DNA from: Hyaloperonospora brassicae
Lineage: Eukaryota; Oomycota; Peronosporomycetes; Peronosporales; Peronosporaceae
Direction of reading: 5' to 3'
Length of the DNA stretch: 64,000 nucleotides
Assembly (NCBI GenBank): GCA_947650285.1
Contig: CANTFL010001490.1
Coordinates: 62,001-126,000 of the forward strand
Of the stretch, positions 45,794-57,776 are shown one piece after another (within the stretch, counting starts at the first letter, position 1; each line of letters starts with the position of its first letter). The position numbers were made by a program, and so were the translations under genes. The notes under the pieces are model-generated. The model saw only the letters and a program-made list of their open reading frames with translations, made no database searches and was not told where the DNA came from.

Positions 45794-46007
45794 TGGAAAA
45801 CATTCTGTTATTTTTTATGATGATTTATTAAAACAAGCTGTAGCTTATAGACAAATGTCATTATATTTAAGAAAACCTCCTGGTCGTGAAGCTTATCCTG
45901 GTGATGTTTTTTATTTACATTCACGTTTATTAGAAAGAGCGGCGAAAATGAATAGAAAAGTTGGCGGAGGTTCTTTAACCGCGTTTCCTTTTATTGAAAC
46001 TCAAGCT
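45792..46007 (+). pseudogene. atp1: atp1 fragment
   Basis: Reads [72 protein letters not shown] without a stop. This is the nucleotide-binding region of ATP synthase F1 alpha. It begins right at the nad11 break. Confidence 0.92.
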
Positions 46008-46185
46008 ATTTATATTCTGATTTAATTATAGCGCCCGAAGGTTTACAAATTAATCAGTATATTTAAAGTTCGTCACATGCCGATTTAAAGGTAGGTAATG
46101 CTTTGCCTTTACAAAATATACCAATTGGTAGTTTAATACATAATATTATTTTAAATTCACAAGCACGTGGTAAGTTAATACATTA
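46008..46185 (+). pseudogene. rpl2: rpl2 fragment
   Basis: Reads [17 protein letters not shown], a stop, then [35 protein letters not shown]. This is the RNA-binding region of ribosomal protein L2. Confidence 0.82.
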
Positions 46186-46194
46186 ATATAAACT

Positions 46195-46455
46195 AAAAAA
46201 ATTAAACTAATCAGCATTAATAAAGAATAATGGTAAATATAACCTGTTTGTAATAAAATAATTTGTTAACTTAAAAAGCAAAAATTGTTGTTAAACCATA
46301 AGGACCACACATTTCAATTAAACCTTTGTCAATCGTTTGATAAGTAAAGTTATAACCAATTTGTAAAATAAATTGATTAATAAACTCGTAATAAATTTTA
46401 TCAAAATTCCATTTTCTATATTAAACATTTGATAAATAAACACCATACTCTAAAA
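46195..46455 (-). pseudogene. nad5: nad5 C-terminal fragment
   Basis: The minus strand reads RKWNFDKIYYEFINQFILQI, GYNFTYQTIDKGLIEMCGPY, GLTTIFAF, stop, VNKLFYYKQVIFTIILY. This matches the C-terminal segment of NADH dehydrogenase subunit 5. Confidence 0.78.
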
Positions 46456-46470
46456 TTTATAATTGGTATA

Positions 46471-47370
46471 AAAATTTAAATTTAACCCAGGTCGAAGAAT
46501 CATCACGCTTTCTCCCGTCAAATTACCTACCTTAATTACATTGCCGGTCCTGACCGGTAATTGCTGAGATAGTCGACGAATAGGGCAGTACGGCAGTGGG
46601 ACAAGCAATCTCTTACCCATGCTAAGATCTAGACGTGCTGAGTGTACACACTGAACTCGACTAACTAGCAAGCGCTATAAGCAAATATGCGATCGCCTTC
46701 GCAAAAACATCCGTTGAAGCACCTAGAGCAGTTCAATTACCGAATCGCAATGTATCGAAATTTTCACGGAGACATTACGTCAAAAAAATATACTAATAAT
46801 TAAACAGCGACACGTTTTACGGATAAATAATGGTGAATGTCTAGGAGATTCTCCAATTGGGATCGACGCAAACTGTCACTACCTTTGAGCAGCAGCACGG
46901 CTTTTACTAACCACGAAATATGTCTTTTGCCGACAAATTAGCGTATGAATGACAATGGTACTTCATACAGATCATCAAATGACTTGCCTTTAAATCATTA
47001 ACGTCGGGAGTAATCAGCCCTGCGCAGCTTCCGAGAAAGCGATAGCAACCTCTACGTAATATTTTGGTACCGATGGAACCTCAAATGGAAGCAGAGGTTT
47101 TTTATTGCTATTGCAGGTCTCCACGAACATAAAGTGGCAGGTGTGGGCGACTTTGATAACGAATATTAGCAGGACGCACCGGCCCTTCTAGACCGGCGCT
47201 CTTCAATATCAGCAACCAAATCTTAGACTGAACTTACCCTTCAACCTTCTTTTTCAATTATCGATCGTATCATTCAGCAAAAAGTGGATTCGTATGACGC
47301 GATGGATTACAGGACCGTCTACTTACTGCAACAGAGCTACAAGAAATTTGCAAATGTATTTGCAATATAG
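46471..47370. other. No recognisable feature
   Basis: Short frames only. Confidence 0.45.
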
Positions 47371-47610
47371 TTGTGGAAGGTGATACCGAAAGTAATTGAT
47401 TTATCGCAGCAAAACTTTGTGCACGGCCGATTAATGTTAAATCTCCTAATGATGATGCTATCTCAACTTGCAAGCGCCAGCGATGAGACCCTGATGTCTG
47501 CCAAAAATAAGTCCATCCTTTTTTCCAGTTATCGCAAGTTCTATAATAGATTGACCTTGACTCATTTATGGAGCACTGCAGTGTTTTGGTTTTGTTGTGA
47601 TCGCTATTAA
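47371..47610 (+). pseudogene. LINE reverse transcriptase fragment
   Basis: VIPKVIDLSQQNFVHGRLM, then KSILFSSYRKFYNRLTLTHL. This matches the RT block of non-LTR elements in which a SQQ/AF-HGR motif precedes the first catalytic LLDFRKAYD. Here that motif is eroded to FSSYRKFYN, with the Asp lost. Confidence 0.65.
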
Positions 47611-47629
47611 ATTTATCAACTGGTCGCAT

Positions 47630-49960
47630 ACTGAGGCGAGATATACTTATCTATTGTAAGAAGCCCGATACACTCATCTTGCGTAGTCTAGAACATTTGG
47701 CAAGCGTAGAGACAAAAACATATCCTGAAGTTTAAGCTCTCTACACTTCGTATGACTAGGGATAAGTCCCTGTCCACTTAATAGGCCTATATTGTCACTT
47801 TTCATCTATGCCACTAAGAGATGTTGAAATTTTATGTTGGTTTATAGATTTTTATGTCCTTTCCATATTTACCAGTTGTTATTTTGTGAAGTGCAGTTGT
47901 TTTCAGTTTCATATGTATTGATCAATTTATGCAAATGAATGAGTTTAAATACTTTCTGAATACACGGATGGTCTCATCTATTTATTGTACCGATGAAAAC
48001 AATCCTCATGGACTAAATCTTTCGTAATTGACGTTGGAAGTCGGCAACGAAATTCATACAATGGAAGACGTGGCAAATGTACCCTTTATGCTTACAGGTT
48101 GCATTATATTTAGGATCACCATGTCACCGAACGAGTCATTCAAGTTTCCGGATTAAACTGGCATTCCGATTCTTCAATGCAAATTGCAATCTGTATAGGG
48201 TTTGTCGCTAGTTGACTTGGGATTATGAGTATATGTCGACCTTAAAACTGTCGAAAGGTTGGACATAGTGTAATAGCACGTCATCATTATGCTTAAGATT
48301 CATTCTTTTTATCTATTACATGTGTTTAAAATAACGTGGCTTCATTTTATTTACCATCCAAATGACCAGGAATAGGCCAATCTTGCGCGCAGCAAATTTT
48401 GCTCGTTTAACGGCTACAACCTTCGTGACGTTAGCTAGTGGAATACGACTTGTATAGACCATGGTTAAATCTAATTGCATAAACACTATCTCATTCTCGC
48501 AAAGCTTTCAAACACAACACTTTTTTTTCGTTTTCTGACCCCTAATCAATTTTCAAGGTACTGTAAAATGGTCTTCTGCTTGTTTTTTGTAAACGCTTTA
48601 GCATACTAAACAATTCTCATGATTTTGCTTGTATTATTATTTGAATACTTTCAAACCTTTCATCCTTTACATCCAAAGTCTATTTTAAATGGTGGAAATT
48701 ACGTAGACGCACTATGTGGCGTAGAATGGGTTAACTCGATATTCACTAGGCTATGAGCCCAGCCACTACCTTGGCAAGTTATCCTGAATTGAAGGGCTTA
48801 CTCGAAGCCCATATTATGACTTTCAGTTCGTTCATTTGCGTGAGCTCGATGGGCAGTTGTTATACTGAGCTTGTTCCCCATAATCGGCATCAGTATTTTC
48901 GTAACGTTGACACACAATTGCTATCCTTGTAACTGATTTGAACTTCAGGAAATCCGTAATGAGATGCGACGGTGTTTAAAAAACGGTTGATAATATCCTA
49001 AGCTTCTTCATACGTACGTACAGTGACAATTTGAGCTCTTCTGGAGAAATTGTGGCTTAACATTTTCACTGCGTCTAAGCTTTCGATCTATAAGCCCTGA
49101 TGAATTTCAGCGTGAACACTTAACAGTATTGCCTCGGAAACATAATCGGCATCACAAAATTCGTTCATACGCATGTTATCGTGTTTCCAGCGGGTACAAT
49201 CTTTGCATGACTTATAATATATATAATTGGTGTCTTGTTGAATCAATTTTTTTTATCATAATTGTGCTGTACGAAGAAAGTAGCAGCATTTTACGTGATG
49301 TGCAGAGATCGGAAAATATAGGCGCTCCGCGACTGTGCGAGTACGCAACCGATTGTAGATGGTAACACAAAGCAGTTCGATCTTGTTTACAGATTATATA
49401 TTCGAGAGGTCACCCTCGTTGACATAGATACTATTGTCGGGTTGATGATCGATTTTAAATGTGCTTGATTTAAATAATCTTTAAAACCCTTGTGAAAGCT
49501 CGTGTTTGGCGTCCAGTGACAAGTTTGCCCGCGAAACTGCGAGTATATTATCAAACAGCGGGCTCACGAGTCCCCACCCAAGATGGCATCGATGTTAGGA
49601 TACTGAAATAATAAAGAGACGAACAAAACGAAGTGCAAAGATTAAATGCCACATTGTTTATCTGCAAATTTACAGAAACGGGGCGACGCTATAGAGAATG
49701 GGCTACGACGTATAAGGTACCCGTGAAATAATGTTTAGCAAAACATAGTCAATTGAACCATAAAAAGTCAAAAAGCGAGGAAAGGTTCGCAGATAATGTA
49801 TCATTATGCATTAACTAGAAGCACAATCTATTGTCGGTATAAATGCTGAAGTGCCGGTCAACTAGATAGTAACATTACTTATCCAAAATCAATTTAAACG
49901 CAAAGTTGCTGTTTCGTTAGTCGGCCGATCAGGTGCATATTTACCAATGTTATTTATATC
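47630..49960. other. No recognisable feature
   Basis: AT-rich, short frames; a downstream continuation of the LINE fragment was looked for and not seen. Confidence 0.45.
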
Positions 49961-49989
49961 AAACGCTTATCGATAATCGGTAGAATTGG

Positions 49990-50545
49990 AAAATTGGAGA
50001 AAAAAACATCCTCGCAATCAACTGACGCGTCCGTAAATTAGCGCAAGTGCCGCAGGAAATTGGCAACTTTTAGGACAGGTGAACTTAGCATTTTTTGTCG
50101 AAGGCTTATCAAAGCATTGTTGTGAATAATTACCCAACTTAAAGGCCAACACTTCTTGACGAGACGACTGAAGGGAAGAAAGATGTAAGGAAATTGATAG
50201 ATAATATGACTTAAAAATCCGGCGAGGCCAAGAAAACACTGCAGCTCCATCACTTAAGTGAGGTGAGTCCAGCCTGTGATTGCAAAAGTCTTAGACTTTA
50301 CGACCAAAGGGCCGCAAAAGACACCGTAGCCCCTAAAAGGTTCAGGATACGCAGACTTAAAAAGTTCATTAAATTCGGTATGCGTACATGTTACAGCATA
50401 GAGAACATTAAGCAAAACCTCGAGATCTGGACCATATCATTTATAGAGGTGAGAAACGCAGATGTAGTCCAAGTAGACAACAAGAAAAAATGTATTCCGA
50501 ACAAAGCTTACATCAATCGCAATCAAGCACCGGGTATATCAGTTA
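49990..50545 (-). pseudogene. Element H: gypsy RT-RNase H scrap
   Basis: The minus strand reads VYLDYICVSHLYK (catalytic YLDD changed to YLDY), KSKTFAITGWTHL, VMELQCFLGLAGFLSHIIYQ, FSRLVKKCWPLSWV, ISLRQKMLSSPVLKVANFL, then FTDASVDC (RNase H Asp). This is the connection region of a Ty3/gypsy Pol with several stops. It is not obviously the same family as B, C or E. Confidence 0.7.
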
Positions 50546-53500
50546 GGCTTATAGCTGCGACGCACCACTATGATTCGTTAAAGGTACGAATTGCCGTGTG
50601 TGCTTAATGCTCGTCGATGCGAGGGAAGGGAAAAATGAAAACACAGTGATCAATAATTATAAAGGCGATAATCAATTACCCACCAAATTTAATGCATCGT
50701 ATTACTCAAATGAAGTCTCTTTGCACAAGGCGAGGCGTTGTTATATGATAAATCCTGTTTAGGAATGCTAAAAATATGATGCCTACGTGAAGTTATGAGG
50801 TTGCTCAAAAATATTCACGAGCTTTTCTTCGTCAAACAAGCGGAGGGTTTTGTTCAATTTGCGAATGTCGGAATGGCGGCCGAGTATTTGGTTAGGAATT
50901 GCTTCTCATTGTCATCTTTAACTCCACACGCCGATGATGTGGACGCTCGTATAGTGTTTCGCCAGTTAAAAATGTCCGAGTAGCCTTAACGAAATGCAAC
51001 ACCGTTGAATCCGGAATACCTTGAAGATCGTAGACCTGCAAAGTCTTGAAGCGATAGTCTTCGTCAGAATTCGCACTTCGAATCCAGCGATAAACGTTGA
51101 AGAAGAATATAGTCGCGATATCAGTCTTTGACGGTTGAAGAGGTACAAAAACCTGACGTTACGGGTGCGTCAGTTATGAATAGGTGACTAAATAGTTACA
51201 TAATATAGATATAGATTCATGTTATGCTTGTTTTCTATACGCCACATCACTTTTAAATTTACGAAAATGCATGGCTCACAAACCCATTGTTCGCCAAGCC
51301 TTTGTTGACCTATCGTTTTGTGGCGTCGTATATTCTAGAGGCGTGACTTGCATTACTATTTAAATCATGACAACCTTCAGTAAGCCCAAGTTGACCACAT
51401 TGCACATTGAATCCGAGTTAAGCCGGGCATGTGAAATTTCTCCGTCGCGCATACCTGTTTAATTATTTGAAGCCTTATAAAAAAGTGTGTTTGCCTCTTT
51501 TCATATAATATTTAGCTATTTTCTGTTTAAAATCTCAGACATTGTTTCGACTTTAGCTTCAACTTTGTTAAAGATATTAATATTATCGCCGTCTTGACTA
51601 ATCTATTCGCAAAAACTTTGACGTGTTGCTTCATTGTAATGTATCTGTAAGATAGATCATTTCTCGATATTGTGCTCTTTATTTTCACGATAGCAACATA
51701 ATGACTTCTATCGCCAATATTTTTTGAGCTGAACTCGCTTGCGAAGTTTGAATATTTTAGCACAGTTGATCTACCTTGGCTTAGGATAAACAACAATCGG
51801 CAAGTAAGACGCAAATTTTCGACCTCTAAGCGCTCGTGAACAGTTGAATATATGTCATTGGCTTCAGTGTACATATTTACATTTAATGGCTACTGTAATT
51901 GACAGGCTCGGTGTGGCGCAGCGGTAATAAGCTTCTTTTTTCGAAGAAAAAGACGTATACGCGCTGGAAATATGTAAATTTATTTATCCAACAAATGTTG
52001 ATGACATACTTTTTTACTTGATGGGAACGAGCAACATATTCAGCCACATTCCTGCAAGTAGATTGGCTATTTGAATGCAATATGCGGTCCATTACGTTAT
52101 AAAAGTGTCAAAGGAAGCATTTTATCAGGATTGATTGATTGCTTGATACTGCGAATATTGCCCGCGTATCTCTTGAAGAGGATTGAGATGACTTGACCAG
52201 ATGTAGTTTCGTCCTATCAATAAATCATTGTGCCGTTGAATAACGATCCATTACATGTAGGATAGCCGTGCCGATTCAATTATACAACCTGTGTAGCCAG
52301 GAAATTTATTTCGTCCATTATATTATTTAGGTCAATACGAGGACCTAAAAAGTGGTCCATCCACTACTATTAATGTTTGGGTATCTGCACCGCACTTTTC
52401 GATATCTTTGTAAACATGAGGTTTTGCAATGTGAAGGGTACATAAAATCGTTATTTTGCTTATTCAAATCTTAATTTGTTGACGCGGAAATACTTGTCGA
52501 CGTCTTGCGTTTTTACCTTAATTTCGAAGAGCGTAACGAAGGTCTCGAGATAGATTAATTTCCGCTTCATTTAATAAAAACTTTTCGTGAAGTAAGTTGC
52601 GAGAGAGATTACTACGTAAAGAATGTATTTGCTTTCGGTGTTTAGCTCTCGGAGCAACCTTTAAGCGATGCAAAACTGTATCTGATCGACTACTGCAAAT
52701 TTATGGGCGAATTTTGCAACCTAAGTTTCAGCGATGAAGAGCCAGGATATCAACAGTCAATCTAAGTCGTGCTGTAGCTATTTATCTTTTCTATACAGGT
52801 TGGATAAAAAGGCCGCGTTTCTGTTCGCCAGACGGCTACTCAATGTAGTCTTAGTGAAGTTAAAGCGGATCCACGCAACTAGGTTATTCGGAACCAATTA
52901 GCCAATTCGACAAAATACAAGACGTCCACGCCAGATTTCGCACAAGGTCAGTGGCACTATCTGCTTAAAGCAGGCTACGAGGATTCAAGTAAAATCGAAA
53001 CGATACTCTTAAGTAAATATTTTTAGCAACACCGATAGTAGAGGGAGGAAGCAATACCACGACAGCCGATTGAGTCAAGTACCAAATTGAAGACGGCAAA
53101 GACAATGGAGACGTGAATGAGGACAACGAAGACGATTGAACCATAGCAACTACTTGGAAAGTATGTATATTTTTGAATTCTTTAGCTGTATACACTACAG
53201 ATGACTAGGTTTACAGACCTGTCCACTAATAAGCTCTCAACTAGTCGCAATTATATCTATGATATTTCATGATTTTTCGAATCTGTTTTGATGGTTAAGG
53301 TGAGGTATGGTGAAGTGGAGATCACTCGTTTAATGTCAATTTTAATTTTACCAGAGCCCAGACGAACAAATAACGAAGGGGCTACTCCGACACATTGCTC
53401 CTCAGTTCCTTCATTGTGTGTTCCTTTGGAAGGTGCGAGTTGCTCGCTACCAGGTAGACTAGAGCCAATGCCAAACTTGACCGTGGTTTGGATTAGGGCT

Positions 53501-54670
53501 GTCGCGTGTAATGCTTCACAAGATTGCGTAAATTGTAGGTAGTTCTCGATATGAGTTGCTCTGATACGTTTCAGATAGCCTTGCCCAAGGGTGACACTTG
53601 ATCTGCGTGCCTTCTGACCACTTAAGACGTCTCGAGATCTTGCACCAGTCGCCTTTCACTTGTGTGCTGCTTTCAATCTCAATATGATGGTTGCTTGAGA
53701 GTCCCTGATCCTAATCCATACAATTTAGGAATACTAAGTGATTAATGCAAGCAACTTCATTTAACCTTAGGTGTCTAATATTTTGACCTAAAGGAGATGT
53801 CGACACGTGTACTCAGAATAGAACTAAAATATGTTTTAATTTTAACCATTTAAATCCAAAACCATTATCTACTAGGCCTTTTGAACCACGAAAATTAAAC
53901 GCCATGAGTGTCCCTCTCCAGGAGATTGCTACTTTGTACCAATGTGGCCTGCACTAATATACCATCTCTTAAACCTTGGCGTGATTTACATCTGATTTGT
54001 ACGCAGGTAGTTATACGCTTGCGATATCGTGTTGAGATCTCAATATCATTTTGAAATCGCGATCTCGTGTGTTGATCACGGCCTCTTTAATATTATATTA
54101 TATATTACTATATCATCCTCGTGCAAAATATTTTACTTGTCCTTGCGACCAACAAGATCGCGATCTATTGAGTTTGGGTACACGATCGTGAGCCACCCAT
54201 TACAGCTCAAATCCTCAATCATATCCCTTTCTAAATTTACAGATAGTCCACCTTGTCTTGCGTATTTATGTTCCTTACAACAAGGGGGCTCGCCCATCTA
54301 CTTTTACTTCTCGTAATAGAGCTGCTAGGAGTTGCTATTTAGAATTATGCGAACTTTAAAGGACTTCCCGTACCGGGCTGCCAAAATGGCATACACTCTT
54401 TCTCCGCTTTTGTTGACGACTAGACGTAACTTTTTATTAAAGGTATTATAATAGCACCTGCGGTAAGCCCTGTTACCCAATTCGGCGGTTTGTCGGGTAT
54501 GCATGCGCAGCCCTCCAGGAGATATAATATGTTTGATAGCGCGATAATTACCATCACAGAGTTCCATGGTATTTCGGTGTTTCGAATGGACGATAGCACG
54601 TGCTATTTACGATAAGATATAGGTACAGGCGACATTTTCTACAGCAATCAAGCGCTGGATTTCCTAAGCT
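50546..54670. other. No recognisable feature
   Basis: Short frames of low coding appearance (50795-50983, 51527-51874, 53288-53542, 54325-54567). No transposon motif found. Confidence 0.45.
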
Positions 54671-54675
54671 CTAGA
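54671..54675. repeat. Target site duplication, left
   Basis: CTAGA, directly before the LTR; the identical 5 bases follow the other LTR at 62650-62654. Confidence 0.92.
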
Positions 54676-55065
54676 TGTAACGGGGCACACCCTTGCGTAA
54701 CTTAACGCAAGGGTTTTCGGTGCCCCGACGGACGTACACGTGGCGAGCGAGGAAGCGTAGGTAGGGTAAAAGTAGAACTGTTATATTAATAAATTAAGTC
54801 TTTAAACTACTGTCTCTTCGTTTGACTTAATTCAATTATACTAATATAACTGCATGTATGGTGACGTCTCGTCACCACTCATTGCGCGCGTCTTGCGGCG
54901 ATTGGTGGGTTGATATCATCACGATATCAACCAATGAACAGACCCTTCTGATCGACCCTTCAATATCACCGCTTCGGTGATATTGTTTAAAGAATATCCA
55001 TCTTTATATTCTTTATTGTCACTTTCCTTAAGTGACAATATTATGTAACGGGCTGCCCCGTTACA
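54676..55065 (-). repeat. 3' LTR of element G
   Basis: 390 bp. Hairpins along it include GGGGCAC-CCTTGCGT with ACGCAAGG-GTGCCCC, GACGTCTCGTC, GATATCATCACGATATC, ATATCACCGCTTCGGTGATAT and TTGTCACTTTCC-AAGTGACAA. Confidence 0.95.
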
Positions 55066-55077
55066 TCACCCCCCTTA
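55066..55077 (-). promoter_or_regulatory. Polypurine tract (element G)
   Basis: The minus strand reads TTAAGGGGGGTGA immediately before the 3' LTR, the plus-strand primer for reverse transcription. In B the same place is AAAGGGATGATGA. Confidence 0.75.
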
Positions 55078-55193
55078 ACTGATAGTCACCGTGTGACTAT
55101 CGAAATATGGAGGCCACCCGTTGGCCACCATTGGGACCGGGAGCACTTGTTTGGTCCGTTCCACTCACTTTTCGCTTGACCTCGCATAGTAAC

Positions 55194-56798
55194 ATGTCTA
55201 TGCGAGGTGACTCAAGACCCACACAGCCTGGTGCTGTGCAAGCCTCTGCGGCAGACGCTTCGTCGTCTGCCGCCCCTTCTTCGCCTGCAGCAACAGGTGC
55301 TGCAGGTGCACGCGGTATCACGCCGCGTGCGCACGATGACCCCGATGTGGAGGTCATCTAATCTGGCGAGTCAGACGTGTCTGACTCGGGCAATGCTGCA
55401 GAGGCGTCTCGCTCACCGGCGACGCCTCAGTATTCGCCAAGGCCACTGCCGAACGAACGGACTCGTGATTCGCATCACAGTCTGTTCGGCAGTGATGACG
55501 ATGATCAGGGTGGTGAGTTCTATTCTTCACCACCGCCGGCTCGTGCGTCTTCGCACGAGCGTGATGACGATGGCGCGAGCCGTCGTCAATCTGGGAGCCG
55601 TGGTACCAACAAGGGTACCACTGTGAAGCGTGATGAGTTGAAGCCGTGGCGTTTGCCCGAACAACTCATCAATAGCCTGTCTCACGAGACAGGCCAACAC
55701 CATCGAATACCCTTATTCGATGCGACTGAGCTTCACGGCTTGGATCCCAGCGCGAAGAACTTTCGCGCTGAGGAAGACTTTTATCTCGATGTCTTCCTTA
55801 GACATCGATGGTACAATAGCAACCAAAAGCGTGACAAAACATCGCTTTTGGCTGCGTGGAACGCGTTCGTCCAAAACGTAAAGAATTTTGGACGAGAAGG
55901 GTGGCTCAAGAAATTTGAGGCAACACGCCTCAGGTTCGAACGGCGAACGCCAACCGGTGCTAGGTACCGGTTGCATTGTTTATCGAGTGAGGCAGGCATT
56001 CCTTGCCTCACTTGGGGAGACCCTTGTGCGAGTTGTGTGGACAACTCGCAGCGTGCACATAGGGATGTGTACTCCCTAAATTCGCCCTGGGGAAGGGCAC
56101 ATCTCTCGGACGAGATGCGTGACGCGATTGCAAACTTGCAATCCGTCTACAAGCGCCTAGGGCGCGTGTTTACCGATGGGCCACAGGACTCATCGGATGG
56201 GTCTCGTCATACTGGTGGACGAGACCTTCAACATCCATTAACAGCTTAGAGCGGGGCTCCCAGCTGTTCCAAGAGGGTGGATACCCCCGCCACTGGACGA
56301 GGTAGCTCGTCCTTGATCCTGAATCGTCACGGTGATTCAAGATACGCTCCACTAGAAAGCGTTGATCACCGTGAGCATCCACCAAAGGATGTGGTGGAGG
56401 AGGAAAGACCTCCTCCAGAACCCCAGGCCCACCATCTCGACCCTTACGAGATGGATCGCGCAATCGATGAATTGCGCGATGACTTGAAGCATGAGCGCGA
56501 CCGACGCTACGCTTTGACCGACACCGTGCGGAAGAACCGCAAGGGTCACGAGGCTGATCGGGCGAGGGATCGCGCCGATTATGCCACGGCGCAGCTTCAG
56601 GTCGAGCGGGATGTCCGCTCCCTTTTCGGCGAGCTGGCGACAGCTCGCGGAGAGATAACTCGGTTGAATACCGAGGTATCATATCTGCGCGACCAGACGG
56701 ATCGTCTGGAGCGCGAACGCAAGATCTTGATGGATGTTCTTGAACGTGGGGGCTATCTTCATCGGAAGAAGAAGGCTCGTACTGACAGTACGACCTAA
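55194..56798 (+). pseudogene. Antisense ORF of element G (Cys-rich plus coiled coil)
   Basis: One plus-strand frame runs from the ATG at 55194 to 56798, broken only by TAA (55359) and TAG (56247). Element B has sense codons at both places. The order is low-complexity N-terminus, conserved domain ([50 protein letters not shown] and DPCASC), a Pro-rich linker (EHPPKDVVEEERPPPEPQ), and ~100 residues of coiled coil (LQVERDVRSLFGELATARGE; LRDQTDRLERERK). It starts 128 bp from the 3' LTR and overlaps the pol tail by over 600 bp. The function is unknown. It resembles in position the antisense ORFs of some plant gypsy elements such as Grande. Confidence 0.6.
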
Positions 56799-57147
56799 GC
56801 CTCCCCACGTAAAACGTAGGATGCGTGCGCATCCTACGTGGCAATTCGAGTGTGTATGCATTGCCCTTGCGATGCAACACTCGAAATGGCCCAATGTATT
56901 TCGGCAGTAGTTTACTACTGCCGACACTAGTGACTGCATGTCCAGGTAGGTTTACCGTTGACAGTAGTACTAGGTCATTAACCTTAAATGAAAGAACATT
57001 TGCTCTTCCATTCTTGTCTGCGTTCCGTTTCTGACGGTCCACCGCATTTGCGATGGAGTCCTGAACGAAACGGACTACCGCTTCTCGAGTCAGCAGGAAG
57101 TTCTCTGCTGACTCTTTGTTTTTACTAGCAGTGCGCTTCGTGCGCAC
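56170..57147 (-). CDS. Element G integrase C-terminus and chromodomain
   Basis: 325 codons, with GPY/F (LSFKVNDLVLLSTVNLPG; KYIGPFRVLHRKGNAYTLEL) at about 40-95, an Arg/Ser/Pro linker, and a chromodomain ([32 protein letters not shown]) near 265-300, all in one frame unlike in A and B. The frame is open upstream through the acidic insert to ~57345. The start at 57147 is only the first start-like codon, not a real initiation site. Confidence 0.85.
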   Translation of the reverse strand: MRTKRTASKNKESAENFLLTREAVVRFVQDSIANAVDRQKRNADKNGRANVLSFKVNDLVLLSTVNLPGHAVTSVGSSKLLPKYIGPFRVLHRKGNAYTLELPRRMRTHPTFYVGRLRSYCQYEPSSSDEDSPHVQEHPSRSCVRAPDDPSGRADMIPRYSTELSLRELSPARRKGSGHPARPEAAPWHNRRDPSPDQPRDPCGSSARCRSKRSVGRAHASSHRAIHRLRDPSRKGRDGGPGVLEEVFPPPPHPLVDAHGDQRFLVERILNHRDDSGSRTSYLVQWRGYPPSWNSWEPRSKLLMDVEGLVHQYDETHPMSPVAHR

Positions 57148-57149
57148 TG

Positions 57150-57776
57150 CTAAGAGATTGCTCTCTTCTTCAGCGAGGTTGTCTTCTTCCTCGCTGGCAT
57201 AATCGTTGGCGATGCTGAATATACCAGCATCGTCATCATCATCCGAATCAATAATAGCGTCTTCGCTATTATTGAGATGATCTTCTTCATCGATGTCGAC
57301 TTGATCGACATCGGCATCATACGTGACGACGTTTGCGTCGACACGTGATCAGCAAGAGCCAAAACGGTTTTTGCTCGAGCGAGTCCCTCCCCCCTTATCC
57401 AAGAGTCACACTCTAGAAGGGTGGGCACACGTGGATGGCGTAGGCCATTCACGTAAAACGGTGTGTGCTGTGTTGAAGCATGCACCGAATTATTGATGGC
57501 GAATTCCACCATGGGTAGGAATTCGCTCCAACTCGGAAACGAGTGGACATATCCTCGAAGAATCTCTTCGAGGACACGGTTCGCACGTTCCGTCTGACCA
57601 TCTGTTTCTGGATGGTCAGAAGTGGACATCTTCAATCGTGTTCCGAGAGTACGGAACACGGTTTGCCAAAATTCCACCGTGAACCGAGGGTCACGGTCGG
57701 ATACGAGTTTACGGGGTAACCCGTGGAGTCTAAAGACCGTGTCTATAAAGACACGAGCACAACCTTGAGCCTTGAT
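57150..57776 (-). pseudogene. Element G integrase core, second half
   Basis: Follows an in-frame stop at 57777. It contains VFRLHGLP, SDRDPRF (second catalytic Asp), VEFWQTVFRTLGTRLKMSTS and [20 protein letters not shown] (catalytic Glu), then VEFAINNSVHASTQHTPFYV and WIRGEGLARAKTVLALAD. After that the true protein must change frame (-1 relative) to enter the acidic insert. Confidence 0.85.

Larger units (their letters stand above)
45533..46460. other. Nuclear mitochondrial insert (NUMT), four-gene mosaic
   Basis: A very AT-rich island with organelle codon use, made of four mitochondrial gene fragments joined end to end: nad11 (+), atp1 (+), rpl2 (+), nad5 (-). None begins or ends at gene boundaries, and nad5 is in the opposite orientation. 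It therefore looks like several mitochondrial pieces ligated before or during insertion. Stops and a fused junction show it is nonfunctional. Confidence 0.85.
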
